A stretch of 64,000 nt of DNA from Actinomycetota bacterium. GTDB taxonomy: Bacteria; Actinomycetota; Actinomycetes; S36-B12; UBA10799. Shown here one piece after another: positions 22,412 through 28,575 of this stretch; position 1 is the first letter of the stretch, and the number at the start of each line of letters is the position of its first letter. Under the pieces are notes generated by a model. The model did not search any database. It saw nothing but the letters and a program-made list of their open reading frames with translations, and was not told the origin of the DNA. The translations under genes and the position numbers were made by a program. The stretch spans positions 1-64,000 of the forward strand of contig JACJWU010000002.1 in NCBI GenBank assembly GCA_020636995.1, read 5' to 3'.

Positions 22412-23530
22412 GTGAACGATCTGCAGATCCCCGCCGACCTCAAGCCCGCTGACGGCCGCTTCGGCAGCGGCCCTTCCAAAGTGCGTCCCGAGCAGGTCGA
22501 CGCACTGGTGACCATGGCGCCGACGTATCTCGGCACGTCCCATCGCAAGCCCGGTGTGAAGAACCAGGTCAAGCGCCTGCGGCAGGGTCTGCGCGACCTC
22601 TTCTCCTTGCCCGAGGGCTACGAAGTGATCCTGGGCAACGGTGGCTCGACGGCGTTCTGGGACATCGCGACGTTCGGCCTGATCGAAGACCGTGGTCAAT
22701 TCCTGTCGTTCGGAGAGTTCGGCTCCAAGTTCGCGAAGGCCGCGCAGATCGCGCCGCACCTCGGTGAGCAGGATGTCCGGACCTTCGAACCGGGCACGGC
22801 CGGGCCGTTCGCGCCGACCGCCGGCCTGGATGTGTACGCCAGCCCTCACAATGAGACGTCCACCGGCGTCGCCATCGACGCAGTCCGGCCAGATGGTGCC
22901 GGTGACGCTCTGGTGATCTTCGATGCCACCTCCGCGGCCGGAGGGCTGCCGGTCCTCGCCGAGGACTTCGACGTGTACTACTTCGCGCCGCAGAAGTGCT
23001 TCGCCTCCGACGGCGGATTGTGGTTCGCGCTGATGTCGCCCAAGGCGCTGGAGCGGGCTGCGGCGATCAAAGCCTCGGGGCGGTGGATGCCGGCGTTCCT
23101 CGACATCAACATCGCGATCGAGAACTCGCTGCAGGAACAGACCTACAACACACCCGCGCTGGCCACGATCGCACTCATGGCCGAGCAGGTGGACTGGTTC
23201 AACGCCAACGGCGGATTGAAGTGGACCACCGAGCGCACGGCCCAGAGCTCGGGAATCCTGTACGACTGGGCGCAGCGCACCGAGTTCACCTCGCCCTACG
23301 TGTCCGACCCGGCGCTGCGATCCGCAGTCGTCGGCACGGTGGACTTCGCGGACTCCGTGGACGCCGCGGCGGTGGCGAAGGTGCTGCGCGCGAACGGGAT
23401 CGTCGATGTCGAGCCATATCGCAAACTGGGCCGCAACCAGTTGCGCGTGGCGATGTTCCCGGCTGTCGACCCGGCCGATGTGGAGGCTCTGACGAGGAGC
23501 ATCGACTGGGTGGTCGAGCAGGTCGGCTGA
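22412..23530 (+). CDS. serC: phosphoserine aminotransferase
   Basis: This 372-residue PLP-dependent class V aminotransferase converts 3-phosphohydroxypyruvate to phosphoserine in serine synthesis. It is of the actinobacterial/mycobacterial type: RFGSGPSKVRPEQ near the N terminus, LGNGGSTAFWD for PLP phosphate binding, and the Schiff-base Lys in FAPQKCFASDGG (about residue 197). The C-terminal small domain ends in a normal place. GTG 22412 has a leaderless -10. An unusual feature is what follows: sepH, the usual next gene in mycobacteria, is not present. Confidence 0.95.
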   Translation: MNDLQIPADLKPADGRFGSGPSKVRPEQVDALVTMAPTYLGTSHRKPGVKNQVKRLRQGLRDLFSLPEGYEVILGNGGSTAFWDIATFGLIEDRGQFLSFGEFGSKFAKAAQIAPHLGEQDVRTFEPGTAGPFAPTAGLDVYASPHNETSTGVAIDAVRPDGAGDALVIFDATSAAGGLPVLAEDFDVYYFAPQKCFASDGGLWFALMSPKALERAAAIKASGRWMPAFLDINIAIENSLQEQTYNTPALATIALMAEQVDWFNANGGLKWTTERTAQSSGILYDWAQRTEFTSPYVSDPALRSAVVGTVDFADSVDAAAVAKVLRANGIVDVEPYRKLGRNQLRVAMFPAVDPADVEALTRSIDWVVEQVG

Positions 23531-23547
23531 CTCGCCGGGCGGGCCGC

Positions 23548-23573
23548 TGCCGGAGTCCGCGCGGGGTCCGGCA
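23548..23573 (+). terminator. hairpin after serC
   Basis: TGCCGGA pairs with TCCGGCA around a 12-nt GC-rich loop, 17 bp after the serC stop and directly before the next promoter hexamer. Weak terminator candidate. Confidence 0.4.
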
Positions 23574-23579
23574 TAGCCT
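23574..23579 (+). promoter_or_regulatory. -10 element of leaderless promoter
   Basis: TAGCCT lies 6 nt before GTG 23586. Confidence 0.5.
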
Positions 23580-23585
23580 GAAGAG

Positions 23586-24032
23586 GTGAGCGACTACCCG
23601 ACCATGGCCATGCCCCCCGCGCAGGAGCCCGAGCAGCCCCCGGAGGAGCCGAAGGCCTCGCGGTGGCCGATCGTGCTGGCGGTCCTGATAGCGATTGCAC
23701 TCGGCCTGGGCGCTGGGGCCTTGTGGGCGGCTCGCAGCGGATCCGATGAGCCCGAGCCCTCGCCGAGCGCCACACCTTCGGCCACCCGTTCGGTCTCTGC
23801 GACGCCGACGCCGACACCGACCACGCAGGCGCCCACCACACAGGCCCCCACGACGCAGTCGGCGACCCCGACGGCCACCTCGGCGAGTCCGACACCCACG
23901 GCCAGCAAGACCCCCAAGCCGACGAAGACGGTCACTCCGCCGCCGATCGAGGAGGAGATCGAACCGACCGAGGTCCCGCCCTCAGCGGTGGACGGTGAGG
24001 GAGACTTCGAGACCGATGGCGGGGCTCCCTGA
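23586..24032 (+). CDS. single-span membrane protein with Thr/Pro/Ser-rich external region
   Basis: This is a 148-residue protein. A short Pro/Glu-rich cytoplasmic N terminus (1-25) is followed by one hydrophobic span (about 26-49, WPIVLAVLIAIALGLGAGAL). A long low-complexity Thr/Pro/Ser stretch with tandem TTQAP units comes next, then an acidic tail. No enzyme domain is seen. It sits where sepH (DUF3071) stands in mycobacterial genomes, between serC and DUF2530, but does not resemble it. Possible roles are wall spacing or a mucin-like stalk; nothing firm. Confidence 0.65.
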   Translation: MSDYPTMAMPPAQEPEQPPEEPKASRWPIVLAVLIAIALGLGAGALWAARSGSDEPEPSPSATPSATRSVSATPTPTPTTQAPTTQAPTTQSATPTATSASPTPTASKTPKPTKTVTPPPIEEEIEPTEVPPSAVDGEGDFETDGGAP

Positions 24033-24034
24033 CC

Positions 24035-24121
24035 GTGGACCCACGCAGTCGCCGTCTGGTCACACTGGCGGTCTTGATCGGTCTGGTCGCTCTGCTCGTC
24101 GTCCTGGCTGTGGTTCGCTGA
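24035..24121 (+). CDS. candidate 28-residue membrane peptide
   Basis: GTG 24035 opens a 28-codon frame two bases after the previous stop. It encodes a basic start (VDPRSRRL) and one hydrophobic helix of about 18 residues that ends in VVR. The regular hydrophobic pattern and tight spacing favour a real small membrane protein. No ribosome binding site is obvious, so translation would depend on coupling. Could be chance. Confidence 0.4.
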   Translation: MDPRSRRLVTLAVLIGLVALLVVLAVVR

Positions 24122-24153
24122 TGCCTCGCAGGTGGGGTACCGGTGGCAGGTAG

Positions 24154-24159
24154 TACGGT
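24154..24159 (+). promoter_or_regulatory. -10 element of leaderless DUF2530 promoter
   Basis: TACGGT lies 7 nt before GTG 24167 and decides the start of the DUF2530 gene. Confidence 0.5.
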
Positions 24160-24166
24160 CGGACAT

Positions 24167-24400
24167 GTGGATGTGCAGCCGCTGGACGAGGACGGTGTCC
24201 TCGCCGTCACACTCGGGACCGTCGCGTGGCTCGTGGCGTTCGCGGTGCTGTTCCTCTTCTTCCGGGCTGACCTGCAGGCCAACGGCAGCGAATGGTGGTT
24301 GACCGTGTGTCTGGTCGGGGCCGGGCTCGGCGTGGCGGGCCGCTGGTACACGGTTCGGCGGCGCGAGGCCTACCGACGTGCTCGGGAAACCCATGGATGA
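24167..24400 (+). CDS. DUF2530 family membrane protein
   Basis: This is a small membrane protein of 77 residues with two hydrophobic segments (about 14-32 and 43-62) and a basic C terminus (RRREAYRRARE). The pattern WWLTVCLVGAGLGVAGRWYTVRR is typical of the actinobacterial DUF2530 family; function unknown. The start is set at GTG 24167, because TACGGT sits 7 nt before it, rather than GTG 24143. The DUF3027 gene starts inside its last codons. The serC-DUF2530 closeness is conserved in mycobacteria (Rv0884c, Rv0882). Confidence 0.8.
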   Translation: MDVQPLDEDGVLAVTLGTVAWLVAFAVLFLFFRADLQANGSEWWLTVCLVGAGLGVAGRWYTVRRREAYRRARETHG

Positions 24401-25526
24401 CGAGCAGGAGTACGACGACCTCGTGACCATCGTCGTCGGAGAAGGGCATGCGCAGGCCCCGGTGGTAGAAGAGCACGAATCGTGGCCCGTGGATGAGGTG
24501 TGCGCGGCGGCCGTCGACCGTGCTCGTGAGGCGCTGCTGGCGGAGGCCGAGGCCGCTGTGATCGGTGAGCACACGGGGCTGGTCGCCGATGGTCCACTCG
24601 TGGTCACGCACTTCTTCGAAGGTCGCGTCCCCGGCTACACGGGCTGGCGGTGGGCCGTCACGGTCACCCGCGCGCCGGAGGACGACACGGTGACGGTTGA
24701 TGAGACGGCGTTGCTGCCCGATGGTGACGCGCTGCTGGCCCCGGCCTGGGTGCCGTGGAAGAAGCGGATCCAGCCCGGGGACATCGGTGCCGGAGACGTG
24801 CTGGTGACGGAGGCCGACGATCCCCGGTTGCTGCTCGGCATGAGCCAGACCGATACGGCAGTCGTGGAGGATGACGACCTGCGCCCAGCGCAGTGGGAAA
24901 TCGGACTGGGTCGGGTTCGGATGCTGAGCCCGGAGGGCCGCCGAGAGGCCGCGCAGCGTTGGTACCGGGAGGTCGGTCCGCGCTCGGCTGTGGCCAGGGG
25001 TGCGGATCTGACCTGTGCGACGTGCGGCTTCCTGCTGCTGATCGGGGGCCCGTTGGGTCAGGCCTTCGGGGTCTGCGCCAACGGCTATTCTCCGGCCGAT
25101 GGCCGAGTGGTGGCGATGACCTTCGGATGTGGTGCGCACAGCGAAAGCGCTCAGAGTGCCCCGGTACCTGTGGCGCAGACCGTGGTCGACGACGTCGGGT
25201 ACGACGAACTCGGACCACTGCCGGAGGATGTGGCTGCTGCGGAGGTCCCTGCGGCGGAGCAGGACGCGGAGGGTGTCCCAGCGGCCGAGGGGGACGCGCA
25301 GGGTGTCCCTGCGGCGGAGCAGGACGCGGAGGATGTCCGCCGTGAGGCCGAGGGGGACGCGCAGGGTGTCCCTGCGGCGGAGCAGGACGCGGAGGATGTC
25401 CCTGCGGCGGAGCAGGACGCGGAGGATGTCCCAGCGGCCGAGCAGGACGCGGAGGATGCGGCTGCGGAGGTCCCAGCGGCCGAGGATGCGACGATGCACG
25501 TGCCGGATGCCGAGGAGGACGCATGA
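24393..25526 (+). CDS. DUF3027 family protein with repetitive acidic tail
   Basis: The product has 377 residues. The conserved DUF3027 part covers about 1-275 and has a likely metal-binding Cys set: CATCGF, GVCAN and a later GCGAHS. From about residue 280 the protein is a low-complexity acidic tail made of 10-residue units like VPAAEQDAED, encoded by near-identical 30-bp repeats. ATG 24393 overlaps the DUF2530 stop. The DUF2771 lipoprotein gene starts in its stop codon (ATGA). The function of the family is unknown; actinobacteria keep these genes together. Confidence 0.82.
   Translation: MDDEQEYDDLVTIVVGEGHAQAPVVEEHESWPVDEVCAAAVDRAREALLAEAEAAVIGEHTGLVADGPLVVTHFFEGRVPGYTGWRWAVTVTRAPEDDTVTVDETALLPDGDALLAPAWVPWKKRIQPGDIGAGDVLVTEADDPRLLLGMSQTDTAVVEDDDLRPAQWEIGLGRVRMLSPEGRREAAQRWYREVGPRSAVARGADLTCATCGFLLLIGGPLGQAFGVCANGYSPADGRVVAMTFGCGAHSESAQSAPVPVAQTVVDDVGYDELGPLPEDVAAAEVPAAEQDAEGVPAAEGDAQGVPAAEQDAEDVRREAEGDAQGVPAAEQDAEDVPAAEQDAEDVPAAEQDAEDAAAEVPAAEDATMHVPDAEEDA
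25231..25480 (+). repeat. 30-bp tandem repeats inside the DUF3027 gene
   Basis: About six or seven in-frame copies of a 30-bp unit encode VPAAEQDAED or variants (AEGDAQG, REAEGDAQG). Some neighbouring copies are identical, which points to recent expansion and likely length variation between strains. Confidence 0.85.
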
Positions 25527-25963
25527 AGAAGATGGCCGCAGTGGTGCTGGCGGTGGCTGGGACCGCGGCGTTGGCCGCCTGTGAGAAGCCCCCGCCCGGG
25601 GTGACGGTCTTCACCGGCACATCCTCCGAGCGGCTCGCACCTACGTGCTTCAGTTGGGACGGACAGATCGACCCGCAGCAGTGCCTGAACGACGCCGCGC
25701 AGAAGGCTGCCAGCGGTCAGACTTCAAGCCTGACAGTTGTACCCGAGAACGTCGTGGGGATCAGCGTCGACACATCGATCGCCGAGCAGGGCTGGTACCC
25801 CTCCATCGCCGGCCAGCGCCTCTCGCAGGAGCCGATCACTGAGACGTACTTCCGCTTCTCGTTCCCCAGGGTTCCCGCGAACCCGCAGGGTTACCCCCTG
25901 GCGATCATCTCCGAGGGGGAGCAGAAGGGCGTCTGGGCGGTCCGGATGGACGTGCAGGGCTAG
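25523..25963 (+). CDS. DUF2771 family lipoprotein
   Basis: This 146-residue protein has a lipoprotein signal peptide (MKKMAAVVLAVAGTAALAAC, lipobox Cys20), so it is exported and lipid-anchored. The mature part is a small beta-rich domain without recognised catalytic residues. It overlaps the DUF3027 stop by 4 bp, which places it in the same operon. It resembles the actinobacterial DUF2771 family, whose function is unknown. Confidence 0.75.
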   Translation: MKKMAAVVLAVAGTAALAACEKPPPGVTVFTGTSSERLAPTCFSWDGQIDPQQCLNDAAQKAASGQTSSLTVVPENVVGISVDTSIAEQGWYPSIAGQRLSQEPITETYFRFSFPRVPANPQGYPLAIISEGEQKGVWAVRMDVQG

Positions 25964-25999
25964 GTGTGACGCTCGGCTTGTTGCGGCGTCCTGGTGAGA

Positions 26000-26306
26000 T
26001 GTTCTGTCCAGACAGGTTGGTCACGGTAGCGGTGGTCACCGGCATTCCGGTTAGAGATCGGCATCTTGGTTAGAGACACGGCACTCCGGTTAGCCGTATA
26101 CGGCCGTGGGACTCTAACCAACGTGCCGCCGACTAACCAACATGCCGATCTCTAACCGGACCGTCCAGCCAGATCCTGGCGCAGCCCCGCCAGGGGTCCA
26201 CAGAAAGCCTGCACCCTCCCAGGAACAACGGCACGGTCGAATCCTCGACGGGCCCACTCCACCGGAAATCCCGCCAGCCGTGTGACCAACCTCCCTGGCC
26301 AGAACA
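26000..26306. mobile_element. MITE-like repeat element, copy B (with terminal inverted repeats)
   Basis: A 307-bp unit is bounded by about 25-bp imperfect inverted repeats: TGTTCTGTCCAGACAGGTTG... at 26000-26026, and the complement of TGTTCTGGCCAGGGAGGTTG... at 26282-26306. The GGTTAG dyad core lies at 26047-26159. No gene is encoded. The inverted ends plus a conserved core with no transposase resemble a MITE. Single ends of the same kind flank copies C (45031) and D (59035). Confidence 0.65.
26047..26159. repeat. GGTTAG dyad element core, copy B
   Basis: Three GGTTAG boxes at 19- and 20-bp spacing, a central perfect palindrome (GCCGTATACGGC), then three CTAACC boxes at 19-bp spacing. It matches copy A almost base for base. 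Confidence 0.92.
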
Positions 26307-26310
26307 GTCT

Positions 26311-26374
26311 GAGATCGGTATCCACGCTAGTTCCGGTCAGCCATATGCGGCCGTGGGACTCTAACCAACGTGCC
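26311..26374. repeat. degenerate partial core, copy B'
   Basis: GAGATCGGTATCC, then a CGGCCGTGGGACTCTAACCA segment and AACGTGCC, match the first half and centre of the core, with one box unit lost and several changes. It directly follows copy B, so the locus looks like a tandem or a decayed earlier insertion. It lies downstream of cspB, read on the minus strand. The whole gap 25964-26389 is gene-free. Confidence 0.75.
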
Positions 26375-26389
26375 TTACGGCCCGCGCCC

Positions 26390-26767
26390 TCAGACGTCGA
26401 GCTGATCGGCCACGGCCCGCAGCAGACGGGCGGTCTTGGCCGCTTTGGCATCGTCGGGATAACGACCGGAGCGCAACTGCCCTCCCACGGAGTCCAGAAG
26501 TTTGATGAGGTCCTCCACCACCGGGCTCATCTCTTCGGCGGGTCGACGGCGGGCCTTCGTCACACTGACCTGGTCCAGCACGGTGACCGACAAGGCCTGC
26601 TTGCCCTTGCGGCCGTCCACCACTCCGAACTCGACCTTGGCGCCGGGGCGAAGCGTGGTACCGGGCTCCAAGGCGCTGGCGTGGACGAAGACCTCGTCGC
26701 CGTCCTCGGCGGCGAGAAATCCGAAGCCTTTCTCCACGTCGTACCACTTCACTGTGCCGGCGGGCAT
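26390..26767 (-). CDS. cspB: cold-shock-domain protein, long (CspB) type
   Basis: This is a 125-residue protein. Residues 1-67 form a cold shock domain with both RNA-binding motifs (KGFGFL and DEVFVHASAL), which binds single-stranded nucleic acid and melts RNA structure. A C-terminal extension of about 58 helical residues is typical of the longer mycobacterial CspB rather than CspA. ATG 26767 follows CAGGAG. A TAGACT hexamer at 26799-26804 (minus strand) is a plausible -10. The two repeat elements lie just downstream. Confidence 0.9.
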   Translation of the reverse strand: MPAGTVKWYDVEKGFGFLAAEDGDEVFVHASALEPGTTLRPGAKVEFGVVDGRKGKQALSVTVLDQVSVTKARRRPAEEMSPVVEDLIKLLDSVGGQLRSGRYPDDAKAAKTARLLRAVADQLDV

Positions 26768-26832
26768 TGCGCAACTCCTGTCATGTGATCAAAAGGCCAG
26801 TCTACAAAGTCGGGTGGAGCCGTTTCGGGCGG

Positions 26833-27504
26833 TCAGTAGTCGCCGGTGGCGGTACCCCCTGCCAGCACTTCAGCGGTGCCGGACAGTCCGAGCCGTGAGG
26901 CTCCGGCATTGACCATGTCCACGGCCGCCTCCCACGTGCGAATACCGCCGCTGGCCTTCACCCCCAGCGCGTCACCGACGGTGCGTCGCATCAGTTCCAC
27001 CGCGTGCGCGGAGGCGCCGCCGGAGGGGTGGAAGCCGGTCGATGTCTTGACGTAGTCGGCGCCGAGGTCAGCACACACCCGGCACACCTCCATGATCTGC
27101 AGATCCGACAGCGCCGCGGATTCGATGATGACCTTTAGCACCGTCGCGGGAATCGCCTCGCGCACCGCGCGCACGTCGGCTTGGACCGCGTTCCAGTCTC
27201 CGGCGATGACGTTGCCGATATCGATCACCATGTCGACCTCGTCCGCCTTGTCGGTCACCGAACGCGCGGCTTCGGTGGCCTTGATCCCGTCCTTGTGCTT
27301 GCCGCTGGGGAAACCGCAGACAGTGGCGACCTTCACCGCGCCGAGCAACTCGCCCGACAGGGGCAGGAACGATGGCGAGACACACACGCTGTAGACGCCG
27401 AGGTCGACGGCCTGTCGGCACAGAACCTCCACATCCGCCGTGGTCGCCTCCGGCTTGAGCAGCGTGTGGTCGACCATGCGGGCCATTTCGAGGGGGGTGA
27501 TCAT
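26833..27504 (-). CDS. deoC: deoxyribose-phosphate aldolase
   Basis: This 223-residue class I aldolase splits 2-deoxyribose 5-phosphate into glyceraldehyde 3-phosphate and acetaldehyde, the end of deoxynucleoside breakdown. Signatures are DHTLLKPEAT, VCGFPSG, the Schiff-base Lys in DYVKTSTGF (about residue 150) and KASGGIRTW. ATG 27504 follows GGAAGGA; an 18-residue longer frame is rejected. It is the last gene of the punA-pmmB-RNase-barstar/VOC-deoC operon, 13 bp after the barstar/VOC gene. It completes the route from deoxynucleosides to central metabolism. Confidence 0.95.
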   Translation of the reverse strand: MITPLEMARMVDHTLLKPEATTADVEVLCRQAVDLGVYSVCVSPSFLPLSGELLGAVKVATVCGFPSGKHKDGIKATEAARSVTDKADEVDMVIDIGNVIAGDWNAVQADVRAVREAIPATVLKVIIESAALSDLQIMEVCRVCADLGADYVKTSTGFHPSGGASAHAVELMRRTVGDALGVKASGGIRTWEAAVDMVNAGASRLGLSGTAEVLAGGTATGDY

Positions 27505-27517
27505 GTGGTTCCTTCCA

Positions 27518-28168
27518 TCAGAACGCGATGAATTCGAGGCGGTTGCCGAAGGGGTCATGAGTGTGGAAGCGGCGGGTGTCGGGCTGGTCGCCGGCCGGGG
27601 TCACATCGTGTCCGGCCGCGCGCAGGCGTTCCACCAAAGCGTCGTAGTCCTTGACCATGATGGCCGGGTGCGCCTGGGTCGCGGGTTGGAAGTCCGGCTG
27701 GATACCCAGGTGGAGGTTGAGCGCGTCGCCGGTCAGCCACAGTCCGCCGCGCCTGGCCAGGGCCAGTGGCTTCGGAGTCTCCGCCAGACCGACCAATCCG
27801 ACCCAGAAGGCGCGAGCAGTGTCCTCCCCTCCCGCCGGAATCGCCACTTGCACGTGGTCGAGGGCGAAGTCCGGTTGCGGCGGGGCCACCACGTCATCGA
27901 CGATCAGCAGGTCGGCGCCGTCCACGAACCGTTCGGTCATGATGTCCAGCGCCGTGGTCCGGACGTCCGGCTCGAGATCGGAGAATCCCGTCCACACGAC
28001 CAGCACCGGTGCGTGCTGGCGCGCGAAGTCGCCGAGGCTGTCGGACAGAGCGTCCCAGTTGTGGCCGAAGTAGTCCGGGAAGTCCAGTGATTGCGCGCAG
28101 GCGGCGAGAAAGGCCGCCTTGTCGTGCGCGCCACGGGTGTCCAGCGCAACAACCTGGGGCAGGCTCAT
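27518..28168 (-). CDS. barstar-like RNase inhibitor domain fused to a glyoxalase/VOC domain
   Basis: This 216-residue protein has two domains. Residues about 1-90 match the barstar family: FPDYFGHNWDALSDSLGDF carries Asp39 and Asp43, which line up with barstar Asp35 and Asp39 that plug the barnase active site. Residues about 102-216 form a VOC/glyoxalase-like domain (LDHVQVAIPAG... to HDPFGNRLEFIAF). Its start overlaps the RNase stop by 4 bp (ATGA). The natural reading is that the barstar part neutralises the RNase encoded just upstream if it stays in the cytoplasm. The VOC part could sense or process a small molecule. The fusion is unusual to my knowledge; the VOC role is unknown. Confidence 0.85.
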   Translation of the reverse strand: MSLPQVVALDTRGAHDKAAFLAACAQSLDFPDYFGHNWDALSDSLGDFARQHAPVLVVWTGFSDLEPDVRTTALDIMTERFVDGADLLIVDDVVAPPQPDFALDHVQVAIPAGGEDTARAFWVGLVGLAETPKPLALARRGGLWLTGDALNLHLGIQPDFQPATQAHPAIMVKDYDALVERLRAAGHDVTPAGDQPDTRRFHTHDPFGNRLEFIAF

Positions 28169-28575
28169 CCGAGCACCTCCCGGAAACTGTCGTAATGGTC
28201 ATCGGTGTAGAAGAAGACGTCGTCCTCTCCGACCACGAAGCGCCTGGCTCCGCGGTCGGCCGAGCCAGGGGTCTCGACGGTGTACTCCCGGTACCAGCCG
28301 TAGTCCTGCTCCGGCAGGATGCCTTCCCGGTTGCCGAACACCCGGTCATCCTGAGAGTAGGGATAGGGGCCACCGTCGAGGATCACCTCGTAGGTCTCCT
28401 GCGCTTCGACGGGCAGTTCCGTGAGTGCGACGCTCGGCAGACCGCTGGTCCCGGCGGCCGCGACCAGCGCGCTCGTCGAGGCGACCGGCGGCGCAGCGGT
28501 GTCCGCCGAACAGCCGGCGGTCAGGGCGGCGAGCAGCACGACGACAGCGGCCACCACGGACCTGATCGACGTCAT
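28165..28575 (-). CDS. guanyl-specific RNase (RNase Sa/barnase family), lipoprotein
   Basis: This 136-residue protein has a lipoprotein signal (lipobox LTAGC, Cys22), so it is exported and membrane-anchored outside. The mature domain (about 48-136) matches RNase Sa: GGPYPYSQDDRVFGNRE, DYGWYREYTV and a later DDHY. Candidate catalytic residues are Glu97, Arg112 and His127, with Arg108 also kept; spacings follow RNase Sa Glu54, Arg65, Arg69 and His85 closely. It should cut RNA after G. It overlaps both pmmB and the barstar/VOC gene by 4 bp. No disulfide Cys pair is seen. Likely roles are RNA scavenging or antagonism of neighbours. Confidence 0.88.
   Translation of the reverse strand: MTSIRSVVAAVVVLLAALTAGCSADTAAPPVASTSALVAAAGTSGLPSVALTELPVEAQETYEVILDGGPYPYSQDDRVFGNREGILPEQDYGWYREYTVETPGSADRGARRFVVGEDDVFFYTDDHYDSFREVLG

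Noticed and set aside
26152..26451. Minus-strand open frame of 99 codons across repeat copy B
   Set aside because: It crosses the inverted repeat and half core and overlaps the end of cspB; no start signal or protein motif.
27504..27558. N-terminal extension of deoC to 27558
   Set aside because: The extra 18 residues overlap the barstar/VOC gene and lack homology; ATG 27504 has a strong ribosome binding site.
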